Positions 49,227 through 60,833 of a stretch of DNA of 64,000 nt are shown here, piece by piece. Origin of the DNA: Trichopria drosophilae (taxonomy: Eukaryota > Arthropoda > Insecta > Hymenoptera > Diapriidae); contig CM059584.1 in NCBI GenBank assembly GCA_030407085.1, positions 134,344,001 to 134,408,000 on the forward strand. Reading direction: 5' to 3'. Each line of letters starts with the position of its first letter. Position 1 is the stretch's first letter. A program made the position numbers and the translations under genes. The notes under the pieces were generated by a model, which had not been told where the DNA came from, ran no database searches, and was given only the letters and a program-made list of their open reading frames with translations.

Positions 49227-50655
49227 CTACAAATACTTCCTAGCATTTTCAGCAATAATACGAAATCTTTCCGTTGCCCTAGGTGTGATTTTCAGCTTAT
49301 CGAATGCATTATTCCCTGAATTTATGTCAAAATCAGGATCCATGTCCACGGCGATCGTTTCTTCTTCACCCACAAGCATGGCATTCATTGTCAACATAGA
49401 AAAACTAAAACCTAATAAACCAAAATTTTTCAATTCATTTTTAAGCCATCCAAAGGAAAGCTTTTCCAGATCTTGCTTTGAAGTGTTCAACTTCTGAAGT
49501 TCAACAATAAAACGATTGTGATAAATTTCTAACATATCGTGCATGTGATATTTAACAACTTCGTCATTCGCGCTTGTATATACGAAATAAATAAGATCGA
49601 CCGACGGAGAAAAAAATTTCGATAACTGATAGTCAATGAACTTCACTTGTAGAATTGTTCCATTAGAATCATGCCTAAATAAAACATTACTATTCCATAA
49701 ATCGCCATGTGCTAATACCCGATATTTGCCTGTATGACGAGAGATTAATCGTTGAACTGTTGGATATATACCAACTTTTTTCGTTTTAAAAAATTCGATT
49801 GACTTTTGAATCGATTCTGTCTTCTCTTTGATTGACTCCAGGCTTCGTATAGCGTAGTCTAATGCGGAAGGGACATACTGTCCCATGGCCGGCATAAAAT
49901 CCGATGGAAATATCGTATCTTCCAAAGGTTGGATTAAATCTTCAAACGCTTTCGGATCCCTCAGTTGTAAAGCCATGGACGATGCATGAAATGCTGCTAA
50001 AGCCTAAAATAAAACGTATTGTTTACATGTCATGTTATCAACTCAATTTTCAAAGGATATATCTAGATCTCAAAATATTTGTACGTCAAAATTTGCATAA
50101 CAGAGACATATAAGTGAAAAACGCGATAAATTACTTTATAGAATACGTACTTGCATCACTGCTTTGCAATGATTAAAATCCAGCATGTGTTGCCTTTCGC
50201 ATACGATAAAATTCAATGGCCGAAGATCTTCCAGAATTATTTCGTGAGGTAGGGTCAAAATACTTTCAGGACCAAAGGGACCTAAAAGTGGTAGTAAAAC
50301 TTCATACATAAGAACCTCGTTTCGAAAAAAAATATCTGTCCTCGTAAACGTTTTGGCTTTTTCATCAGTAAATTGTACTTTTCTTACAAAGCATTTTATG
50401 TAAGCTGCAACAAAATGTTTTTATATTATTCACATGATACATGGAATATCTAAATTCACTCGAATTAGAAATTGTTTACTCACATCCATTTTTACATGCT
50501 CCAATAATTTTTAATCTAGTGACGCTTGATAAATAGCTGTGTCCTACGCCAGTGGATTCTTCCTTTATGTTTGTAATTCGAAGAGTTTCATCATTTTCGA
50601 ATTTTTGTAATAATGGTTGATACTTTGCAATTTGATCTGTCGTAAAAAACATCAT
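49227..50655 (-). CDS. EcKL-6: EcKL paralogue, intact, most divergent copy
   Basis: Coding exons are 50636-50484 (153 nt), 50404-50151 (254) and 50003-49227 (777), with GT-AG junctions. No upstream 22-nt exon was found. Reading straight into the exon, ATG codons at 50655 and 50652 are in frame (MMFFTTDQIAKYQPLL) and give 400 residues, so I set the start at 50655. The N-lobe has EESTGVGHSYLSSV, followed by YIKCFVRK with a candidate ATP-binding Lys, the IILEDL hinge, catalytic HGDLWNSN and IDYQ. No stops or frameshifts. Intron 2 is only 79 nt. It lies outside the duplicated blocks and differs in sequence from all other copies, so it is an older paralogue. Expected role as for EcKL-1; the substrate is unknown. 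Confidence 0.8.
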
Positions 50656-50829
50656 TTGTAAATTATTTATAAGTTAAAACAAAAAAGATATTAGAAAATA
50701 TTTTTTTATTTTTCATTTGTCAATATTGTTTTGCATGTCAGTTCTCTGAGATACAATAGATGCCCTTGAAAAGAGTTTCTTATAAAAATAATAACATTAA
50801 CTTTCAGGACAAATTTTTGTTGTACTTTT

Positions 50830-51057
50830 ACTGTGAATTCTGCTAGATTATCAACGTGAAAAAAACTTCAGAATGCTATTTCTTACTTAAAACGTATCGT
50901 ACTTTCTGAGTCTGGGTTAAAAATTTTTTTAAAATGTGCTCCAAAAGGATGAGTTCTTATTAATTTTGAGGCCAGAATCAGAAAGTGCGATAAATTTTAC
51001 GTCAGATATAGTATACCCAGGTTTTTTTAACGTTGTTAATCTATCAGAATTCACAGT
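50830..51057. mobile_element. palindromic MITE upstream of EcKL-6
   Basis: actgtgaattctgctagatt at the left and its inverse (aatctatcagaattcacagt) at the right bound 228 bp. The arms continue through tcaacgt.aaaaaaac and cgta.cgtactttctga.tctgg, so most of the element folds back. It sits 175 bp upstream of the proposed EcKL-6 start and could have displaced or supplied promoter sequence. Confidence 0.65.
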
Positions 51058-52738
51058 TGTAAGAAACAAATTTACATTCGTCCGTTTGGGATTTAATGAG
51101 TTCAGGTAAGCCCTTAAGTGAGATTCAAATAAAACTTAATTTAGAGCGAGACTACGCAAGTTGTAATGACACACAAATACTTATCTGTATTTACTAAATC
51201 AAAAAAGATTAATGAAATTCGGTACAAACTATCGAACAATAATGATGATAGACAGTTAGGCGTTACAAGGTCAGCAAGATTATGAATGACAGCCTAGATT
51301 TTTATATACTTGTACGCTGACCATAATGCCCATTAATTTACGAGTTTACCGAGCCAAGGTTGTTTGCTTTAAATTTGATAATATATATAATATATATATA
51401 TATATGCAATTACTAGAATAATGATACAATTGTGACATTTCCTAAAAGATTCACACATTTTCTGGTTAAAGGAATCTCCAAATTGATATATAAATTAGAG
51501 ACTTCTTGTCTATCACTTTACGTTTTGAAGTTATTCATTAAGAAACAAAACTCATAAATTTTAGAGCTACATTTTGTCTCCGAATTACTGTTGAATATTG
51601 AATTATATTTATGATCCCAAAAAACAACCAGATTTAAATTCAAATATTGATGTGTCTTATGATATATACAGTTATAGTTTACAGTTATATTTTGCACTTT
51701 GGACTTGCAGTTAACATTGAAAAAGTGTATTTTTGTTTTTATAAATTTTAGTATTTTGCATTATATTGAGAAGAAACGTAGCATTGTGATTTCCGAAACA
51801 CGAATATGTTCACGAATTTTTTGCCTTTTTTCGAAGAATTCCGACTCAACAAGTAAAATTTAAAATTTTCAAAAAATCATAACTCTGAAACGAAAAATCG
51901 CAGCGACCATTTTAAAGGTCTTTAATTGTAGTATTCCTGAAAAAATTGGCAATTGCTATAAAATTTTGTTAGACTTTTTGTCAGGGTTAAAATTTGGAAG
52001 AAAAAAGTTGCATAATTCAACATTTTGAAAACTTGACAGCTAAGAAATAATAATGTCTAAACTAAAAGTGAATGCACCATTTGAAAGCTTTATTCATGTA
52101 CTTTAAAAAATATCGTTTGAGTTTTTTTAATATCGTCAAAGGGTTTCGAGATACTACGCAGTATTTTGACAAGTTTGAAAATTTAGAGCGTTCACGAACT
52201 TTTGGGCGGTACTACACATATATACGTAGATCAGTCTGAGGTAAATTAAACTTAAATTAAATCAGAATATTTTCAATATCTGATTATGCTAGTCCTTGAT
52301 GTATTGTGATACAATTGTAGGCAACGTATCAGATTAAAATAATACAAACATATACGATGACATGCCAATTCAGTAGATACAACAATTCATATGTGACAAC
52401 TTAATCTTGTTACATTTATATAATTACTTATATGCGGATAAAAACATTTTAAAAAGTCAAAATTAAAAAAAAAAAAATATTATCATTGTAACAACTGCAT
52501 TATCTCTACATCATCATTGATTAACTTTACTGATATCAATTGAACAACAGTAGCCTTGCCAACACTAGCACGTTATCAATATGAGATTTGCTACTGACGC
52601 AACGTAACATTTTGTACATTTAAAAAAGTGTTTCTCAAATATTTGTACCAGTTTTGTTTATAAAAGTAAGAGTACGTGTTAATATAAATAAAAATATGTA
52701 ATCGTATTAGATAAAAGAACAAAAATATAATATGAAAA
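51058..52738. other. intergenic, no gene seen
   Basis: AT-rich with a TA-rich microsatellite at about 51380-51412. The stretch 51780-52200 has a style of repeated aaaattttcaaaa phrases common in dispersed repeats, but I could not delimit an element. Confidence 0.4.
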
Positions 52739-53403
52739 TTGAAGTTCTTCGTCTGTTCAATAATTGCAACCATCTCTAAAGGCATCAAAGAGGTCGAATT
52801 TATGATGCTTTTAAACCCAAACTATTTGAACTTACCTGACATTATATCGTCACTTAAAAAAGAAAGATTGAAACTTGACAATAACAAGTTTTTATTAAAA
52901 TATATGAACAATACACTCGTTTCGAGCGATGCACATCATGCAGTGTTCAGTTACAAACTAACAGTTCCACATCCACAATATTATCAATGGAATCCTGTGT
53001 ATATGCATACGGTTAGTGGAACTTCGCAAGCTTCATATACGTTGCAACGATTTTTAACTAGACGACGATTAAAATATTGAATCAATAAATATAATTGTTA
53101 ATACTGACTGCGAAATCATTCCTTTTGTTATTATATCAAATTACCTTTCATGGTCAAAATTTAAAAAGATTACTTGTACAATATCTAAATTTTAAAACAA
53201 TTAATTATCCTCCACCGTTTTTATTGCGAGCATTCACAAGTAAAACTTTGAATCGTAAACGTAGGCAAGCATACGCAGAGCGTAATGCAAACAGATTTAA
53301 TCGCGAGTCATTAACCGAATCTTCAAAGATCACTAACTACCCCTCGAACACATCAAAATCTCCCGCTTCGATAAGATCCTTCAGAACTGCCTTTTTGTAC
53401 TGA
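52739..53403 (+). other. two unidentified adjacent ORFs (113 and 102 codons)
   Basis: ORFs 52739-53080 and 53095-53403 lie in line on the + strand, 14 bp apart. Their codon content is less low-complexity than chance ORFs in this region. The first has a stretch SSDAHHAVFSYKLTVPHP; the second has a basic segment NRKRRQAYAERNANRFNR. I do not recognise either. They may be remnants of one decayed transposon protein, or chance. No splice-based gene model could be built. Confidence 0.25.
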
Positions 53404-53984
53404 AAGTTAATCTGCAAAATCAATTGCTAAGACGACAGACATTTTTAATTATCTTTTGCAGTCTGCTCAGGCCTCCGTTTAAGACTAGGTGAATAGTCAT
53501 TTGTGCCGTTCGTTTAACTTCCGCTTTCGACATCTTGACCAATGGGCATTGTTCGGAACTTTATATTCCAACGTTAATACACTTCACAGACCAACTCAAC
53601 TTGAATTTAACACCTATTCAATAATAACCAGTTCGTGTTTAAGAGGAACAATGGTCATTATTTAAATTACAATTAAAATTTATGGTGCAAAATTTGAGTT
53701 TAACTATGCATTAATTAAAAAACATTTTCTTTCAAGATGTTAGAAATCATTGATGTTCCTGGTTAGGTCCTGATCTGATTGCCTAAATGTACCTCAGACC
53801 CTGATTAGGAATTTTTACACTTGATTAGAGCCTAATTCTAAAAAAACAAAATAGTGAGAGTCTTATTAGTTACTTCAGGTTAATTCTTTTAATTCAGAAT
53901 AATGACGTGATAAAAAATAATACTATACAAATTTAAACGTTTCTTTATTTAAAAAAAAATGTTATAAGACAACCAAAATATAAT
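53404..53984. other. intergenic, no gene seen
   Basis: No recognisable coding sequence or delimited repeat between the unidentified ORFs and the Penelope-like remnant. Confidence 0.4.
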
Positions 53985-54970
53985 ACATTTCCAGAGCGTA
54001 TGGTTTGTCTATAATACACAAAGAAAATAACCCTCTTAGAATAATTATTTCAACGATAAATTCTACTTAGAATTTATCTATATTCTATACCTCTATTTTG
54101 TGTTCTTTACTTCCTTCCATTTCCAAAAGAGTAAAAGATAGTTGCGACTTTCAGAATAGAATTAAAAACTTGAAACCTCCACCTAATCACACACTAATTT
54201 CACTACATGTAATTTCTTTATATACAAATATTTCCACAAAAATGGTAAAAATGATTAAAAAATAAAAAGATTGGCTTTGTCCTACAATCTCAGGTATTGT
54301 AAAAAAAAGATCTTTATTTTATTTGAAGAAAATTTTGAGAAACAAACAACAGAAAGACAAATTTTTGTACAATACCTTAGCTTCTAGGACAAAGCCGACC
54401 TTTTTATTTTCTTATTATATACTCCTACTCAACAACACCATTTATTTGTAAAAATGATTCTTAAAAAACTTTGGAATGAAATTGCAAATCACACCAATTT
54501 ACCTCAAAAAGAATTCTTTGAGAGAATTGATTTGATTTTTAATTCTTTATACTTTAAATTTCAAAAAACTAACTATGGACAAAAATTTGTAATTCCAATG
54601 AGTTCATCTTTATCACCCATCATAGCAGATATCACAATTGATTTTATAGAAAATATTTTGAGTAAAAAAAATGCAATTTAACCTACCTTTTTATTATAGA
54701 TATGTAGATGACCTTTTTATAGCTTAAACCAATAAACTTTTCGACCACATTTTGCATACTTTTAATACTTTACACCAAATTAAAGACTTACCTAATAAAA
54801 TTTCTTTCGCAATCAAAAAGGACAGTCCATTTCAAAATGTAACGTTTCGAGATCAAGGTTCTTCGATTTGGTTGAAATTTTACTGGTGTTTTCTACATCG
54901 AAAAAATACAAGTCTCACAATCGTTAATTTAGTGAATTTTGAGGATTTTTTTTCAGAATGTTTGCTCTAA
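53985..54970 (+). mobile_element. Penelope-like element reverse transcriptase fragment
   Basis: On the + strand the hallmark blocks of Penelope-type reverse transcriptase follow each other: YGLSIIHKENNPLR (compare YGLPKIHK) from 53999, INST then a stop at 54068, FQNRIKNLKPPPNH and LISLHVISLYTNIS up to about 54240, WNEIANHTNLPQKEF from 54472, MSSSLSPIIADI near 54600, and YRYVDDLF near 54705 after a one-base frameshift. A stop follows directly. The 5' part, GIY-YIG endonuclease and termini are missing. A separate 203-bp insert (54257-54459) splits it. Removing that insert restores the frame across the gap. The copy is dead. Confidence 0.8.
54257..54459. mobile_element. 203-bp insertion with internal hairpin and 12-bp target duplication
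   Basis: gtaaaaatgatt occurs at 54245-54256 and again at 54448-54459. Between them, arms at about 54257-54305 and 54362-54411 are inverse copies (attggctttgtcctacaatctcaggtattgt on the left side), followed by 36 bp of single-copy sequence. The host frame of the Penelope-like reverse transcriptase is continuous if one duplication copy plus the insert is taken away, which proves insertion. The class is unclear. Confidence 0.75.
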
Positions 54971-56290
54971 AAACTCTTATTTTTAGTAAATAAAATATTT
55001 AAATAATGCAAATTGGAAATTTGCCAAGGAATTTAATCCCATTCGGGTCTTTTAGCTGCAGTTTTACGCGTGAACAGTAGATCGAAAAAATGACTTTTTC
55101 ATTAAACATTCATAACTTAAAAATACCTATTAGCAAATTTTCGGGAAACACAGTTTAAAGTTTTTTTTTAATTTCTTTGATATGTTTTTTAAAAATAGCG
55201 TGAAAATTCAATTTTTTCAATGATTTGTCCTAATTTTCGCGCATTTTTGCGCATGCGCAGCTATGGAGAAGAAATCTTAGTCCAAATTTGGATTCCTTGG
55301 AAAATTTCAAATCAATTAGGTACTCTGATACTTTATTTTAATCAGAATGCATAAACAATTGGAAATTTATCAAGACTTTTAAGTATATAAGAATTTTCTG
55401 GATACTTTTCACATTGAACATTTTTTTATGAATATATTTTTCGTGTATATTTTTTGTGCTTATTGTAGTAAAATTAGTATTTCTTAAAATACAGATTTTT
55501 GTTATTTCACAGATTCTTTTTCGAATATTCATTAAAAAACCTTATAACTTTAGTATGGATCACTTTATATTTATCCGATGATTGAACTATGGAGTTTTTC
55601 ATACAACAAAGTATTTTTGAAAATAGAAATTTTAATCGGGTCATTCGGCCATTCAAAGAAAGTGTTAACACGTTTGTAAGAAGACTTTCTATTTTTTAAA
55701 TCCTAAGGTTTAGATTGCACTTTCTGCATGACTAAGATTTGTAAAAAAAACATGTAAAAAAATCCAGAAAATTCTCATGTACTTAAAACTCCTGATAAAT
55801 GGTCAATCAATTATGTATTCTTGTACTTTATTTCAATTTATTTTCGATAGAATTTGCCAAGAAAATTAATTAAAATAAAGTATCAGATTGCATAATTGAT
55901 TGGAAATTTTCCAAGGAATCCAATTATAGGTTCAGAATTCTACTCCAAAACTGCACACGCCCAAAAATGCGCTACAATTGGAATGTATCATTAACAAAAT
56001 TGAATTTTTCCCGGTATTTTTAAAAAATATAACAAAAAACTAAAAAAATAGATATAATATATATTCATTTCAAAGTATGTACTTTTAACTATATTTCCTG
56101 AAAATTTGAGCCAAATCGAAATTTAGTTATTTTTAAGTTATGAATTTTTAATGAAAAGGTCGTTTTTCCGATCTGCTGTTCCCGCGTTAAACAATAGCTA
56201 AAAAATGTAAGTGAGACTGAATTCCTTAGTAAATTTCTAATCGATTTGCTCTATTTAAATATTTTTTTGACTAAAAACCTAAAATTTATC
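54971..56290. mobile_element. 1.3-kb foldback element with arms of 300 bp or more
   Basis: The left arm (about 54975-55340) and right arm (about 55845-56280) are diverged inverse copies. Matching phrases include atatttaaata...gcaaat, gaacagtagatcgaaaaaatgac versus gaacagcagatcggaaaaacgac (inverted), cattcataacttaaaaata, gcgcatttttgcgca-type sequence and aaataaagtatcaga. Coding capacity was not recognised. It immediately follows the Penelope-like fragment and may have truncated it. Confidence 0.65.
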
Positions 56291-59200
56291 AGAAATTTAC
56301 TTACCAATTTTCAATTTTGAGCAAAAACAATAACAGGAGAGAGGTTACTAACACACCGATATTTACTGTAGGTACTAAAATCTAGCCGAGCACTTATGGC
56401 GAGACCAAACCAAACTAGTACCAACATTTATTGCTCAAAAGTTGCCTTAATCCCGTATTTGTTGCTCCTATATTAAAAAAAAACAGGTTTGGCCACCTTG
56501 CATAAAAGGTAGTCAAACATATCTAAAAGGCACTTTATTCCGTAAATTTTTACATCGTCATATAAAGATGGTAGCCCTTAAAACACTAAAAGTTGACAGT
56601 AAAGTTTCTTGATATATAAATAAATAATAATAAACAAATGAATTTGAAAAAAACATTGATTTTGTAAAAGAAATTGTTTGTAGCAATATTTTAATAATAA
56701 AGAGCTTCCTGGTCTTGCATTTCATAGCTTCCGGGCAGGGGATTACGAATATGAAGTCAGATTTGAAAAATTTAAAATGGCGTAACCATTATGGCCGGTG
56801 CAAAATTCAACATACATGGAATTATTTTCAAACTTGTTCCTTTTTGAAGTAGCTACGAATATGAAGTCAAATTTAAAAAACTCAAAATCGGGGATCCAAT
56901 ATAAGTAACCAGTTTCATAACAATCCCATGGATTTTAAATTTTGCATCCGCCATATTGAATACACCATTTTTAATTTTCGAAATCTGACTTCGAATTCGT
57001 AATCAACAACCTTGAATACTTTATACATCATATGTTTTAAAGAATAATGTTTTCTTAAGAAAAACGTGATAAAAAGGGTTAAATAAAGATCCCCCAGGGT
57101 ATTTAAGTAATTGCAGGTGAAAATAATTGTATAAAGTATACAATTTGTGTATTTTTTAAAACAATATTAGCGGCACAAAAAAATAGAGTAACGAGATTCA
57201 AGCAAATTTACAAATTTTTTTAAATTATTCAAAATTTTCACCCATATACTAAAATATAAATGCAAACATGAAATTATGAACTTAAAACAAATATATTGCA
57301 CAGCAGCTTCTAAGTTATATTATTTATTTAATATCAACATGTACACAATATTAGGGTTTCTTTTACTCACGAAACGGTTACATACATCTCACATATTCCT
57401 TATAAAACAAAATGTGTTTTTTTTTCATATATAAATTTTACGAGTATCATTTGCATTGATCATAAAATATGCTTGGAGTTTAAAATAATTTTTTAATCTT
57501 AATCAATCTATAAAAATTTAACTTTAGTTCTAATAAATTGAGAAATGATCTTATTAAATTATTCTTCAATCATTATGACTCATCATTTGCTACATTTAAG
57601 ACAAATTAAGCGACCGATGAAAAATAATAGATACACGATATATCTTTACATTTACGTAAACCATGTCTTATTAATAGAATCTCAGAAAGTGAAGTTTGAA
57701 ACCTTAATCTCAATTCTTTCTAAATCTGATTAGTCAATTTGTCCCCAACAAATAATAAAATATTTAGAAAATTATACTAAACGAAATATTGATTCTATTA
57801 ATCCAATCGTAAATAATAAGTTCTGACTAATGTTATTTTTTCACGTTTTATAACTCGCTTGTCTGTTAAGATTTCGTAGTTTTTAACTAATTTAAATTTG
57901 GAATGATATTTTGAAACCGTAAAAAAGCCTGCAATTTTTTTTAAATTTCTTATAATCGCTTTATTCCTGTAATGTGAACAAATATGTATTACCCAGAAAA
58001 ATTATTTGTAATTTCAAATAAATAATTCTTTGAATAGTCGCAGGTAAATATTTGACGTTTGGAAATATTGGCTTAAACACTGAAAAAGGTTTCTTTAATG
58101 TTAATAAGATTAACTATTAATAAATCTGTTTGGTTGAGATAAAGATTTGTTAATAATTAATAAATTTTCTTTATGTTAAAGAAACATTTAGAAATAAAAA
58201 CACATTTTCTTAATGCAAGTGAATATTTAATTCGCGATTGTATAATGCGATAAACAGAATATATTAATGTAAATATCTACTTAAATAAAGAATGTTTTGA
58301 ATGTCAAAATAATATTTTTCAAATTGAAACATGGGTCTTGACTTATCCTATAATATCGAAATATAAATAGCATCTGAAATATTAATTATATTCTACACAT
58401 ATAACATTTTTATAACTAATTGTGTTAAAAGTATACTTCATACCCTAATTGGCAATAATAAACATTTTTACATTTCGACTTCACAATTCAAATGTCGAAT
58501 ACGTGCATTTCCTACGTTGATGAAAGTTACATAATCGAACTATACTTCGTGAAGGAATTTGTCAATTAAATGACAATCTTGAGATTCACTGCCACGTTTT
58601 TCTACGTAATTTTTGTTATAATCAGTATAATATATACATTGCAGAAATTTAATCCGTACAAGTAAAGAATATAATATTCTCTTAGAAAAAGTATAGAAAT
58701 ATTATATTTAACTCATTGATTTATTTAAAATTCCCGATGTAACATTATATATTAACAAATAAAGATAATATGTATAAGTGGTCTAATGTGGACCTACAAT
58801 GAAGAAATTTTACTTAACAAATTTAATTACCATAGAGAAATTAAGTCGAGAGTAGTTAAATACTTTTCTTCCTAGTACAACTTTGTTGAAGCTGTTAATT
58901 TTTAATTAAGTTAATATTATTTATCCAGTAAATGAAACAATATTCCTAATGATTGGATATCAAAAAATGCGATACTATATGCATATAAAACTCAAAAAGG
59001 CATGCACTAATATAGTAAAAAAGCAACCGCCAATAATTGCATTTAAAATAATTCCACTAAAAAAAATTTTCAGAAAAATTCTTAGTTGATTTGACTACTT
59101 TTCAAGTACGGAGGGTGGTAAAAATCAACTAAAATTGTAGTTCTGCTAAATTCAATTAAAAATATATCGTTCCAGCATGTTGAATAGTTTTTAGGGTACT

Positions 59201-59797
59201 AGGTAGTTATACTCTAAAAAATATTTTTAAATGTAGTAGAACTAACTATTAAAATTTCGTTTCCATAACTACATTTTTTTATTAATTTAACTTCTTTATG
59301 GTTGTAACTACAACCTATAAAATTCCGTTGAGGACCTAATAAACTACATTCAGCAGTTAAAAAGTAGTAAAATCCACTAAAAATCTTTTTCAGTGTACTA
59401 AGGTTTTGTAACTGTACCAGTATGAAAGGGTCTATCCATAATATAATATTGGTATAATTTCTTACAAATCGCGAACGAAAATGGATATTGGAAAGAAAAG
59501 GATGTGCAGTAGGGTAGTCCACAATAATCGTCAACTTTTTTGTGGGTTTCATCGTAACTTGAAAATATATTTTGAAAAAATGATTCTTAATTATAACTAA
59601 TATTAATGATATAAACGATTATTAGGGTATAATACAATAAACTGTGAATAAATCTTTAACGGGTATAAACTACTAAAAAAAATAATAAATAGTGAATAAT
59701 ATACCGATATACTAAATAAGAAAACGAAAAAATAGAAATACGGAACCGGTGTGCAGCGTTACGGTTTTAATCGGTCGGAATTAAGACCCTATTTAAG
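56291..59797. other. intergenic, repeat debris
   Basis: No supportable gene. 56720-57010 contains degenerate copies of the DDE-element end repeat (ccgccatattgaatacacca near 56948, aaatggcgtaaccattatgg near 56775). 58080-58200 and 59090-59400 carry phrases such as cactgaaaaaggttt and ctttttcagtgtac, typical of small DNA-transposon ends, without clear partners. Confidence 0.4.
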
Positions 59798-60510
59798 TCA
59801 TCCGAACGTTGTGTCGCAAGCCACGTACATAACTTTTTTTTTTAAATGTGCAATGCTGTTACTATTTTCGCGTAACGAAGTCGGTATTATATTTAAACAT
59901 TTATAGCCTATGTAATCTAAAGCGCTCTGACCAATAGTTTTTTTCCTTTTTGGTAACGTTAACAGTTTGTTTGCGTTTCCTCGGGTATTTAGAGAATAGT
60001 GCGTGTTATTGCTTTTCGTGTTCATTCTACAATATAAAGAAACATTTAGATAATACAATTTTCTGATGATAAGTAGTGAATTTACAGTTTTATACAGTTC
60101 ATGGAGCTCACTTGTTGTAATAGTTATTAAATGCACCACCCATGCAATGATGCCATATCTTATAATTGAAAGAAATAGCGAATGATAAATTATTTTAAGC
60201 TGTTTGATATTCAAAAACGATCTCAACTTGTAAAAAAAGTAAGGGATATGACGCAATTTTTTAAAGATTCTACTATCTGTGTAGCAACCAAAAGGAATAA
60301 AAACCGTTTTTTAATCGTTTACTGTTAATGAATTTGCTATAAACCAATTGAAGGGAATAGGTAATTCGAGTTTTATAATATTTATAAGAGATGGCCATGT
60401 TCGATCTTTAGATATTATGACAGTGTCATAAGCAAAAGACAATATTGATTTTTTCTCTTTGACCGTGGGTTTGGATGAAGTATTGAATTTGGTCAGTTCC
60501 CGGCAAAAAT
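59798..60510 (-). mobile_element. decayed non-LTR retrotransposon (LINE) reverse transcriptase
   Basis: On the minus strand, an upstream piece (about 60510-60330) contains SFAYDTVIISKDRTWPSL, which matches the catalytic FADD box of LINE reverse transcriptases with the first Asp changed to Tyr. After a stop, the 152-codon ORF 60256-59798 gives the C-terminal thumb region (LKIIYHSLFLSIIRYGIIAW, ELYKTVNSLLIIRKLYY, SLRENSNSIAHLKKKV). The 5' portion, endonuclease and tail are not found. The changed catalytic residue and the stop show it is inactive. Confidence 0.7.
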
Positions 60511-60581
60511 GTATGCTTTAGTTTTTCAGTAAATATCGAAGTTTCAGACCCTAAGGAACCCAAAACAATAAAAAATTTGGG

Positions 60582-60591
60582 GGGGGGGGGA
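60582..60591. repeat. poly-G run
   Basis: About ten consecutive G in otherwise AT-rich DNA, between the decayed LINE and the younger LINE. Confidence 0.6.
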
Positions 60592-60686
60592 TATAACTAT
60601 GTCACCACTGAAACAACAGAAACGACAGGCGCGAGGCTTGATAATTCGAGCGAAATCGAGTTGAATATTAGTAATATTCTAATAAT

Positions 60687-60710
60687 GTATGTATGTATGT
60701 ATGTATGTAT
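60687..60710. repeat. (GTAT)n tail of the LINE
   Basis: Six tandem GTAT units on the + strand, equal to a (ATAC)n 3' tail on the LINE sense strand, directly next to the target duplication. Confidence 0.85.
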
Positions 60711-60833
60711 CTTTATTGTTCACTTTCGTGATTACAAGGCTTCCGTTTACATTTACTCTTACCTAAAAACATTCTTTTTAAACTAAACTTAATTTTACAT
60801 AACTTTCGTATCTTATCTGTCCTCTTGCATACT

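Noticed and set aside
54454..54681. 75-codon ORF as an independent small gene
   Set aside because: It is part of the Penelope-like reverse transcriptase, continuous with upstream codons once the 203-bp insertion is removed.
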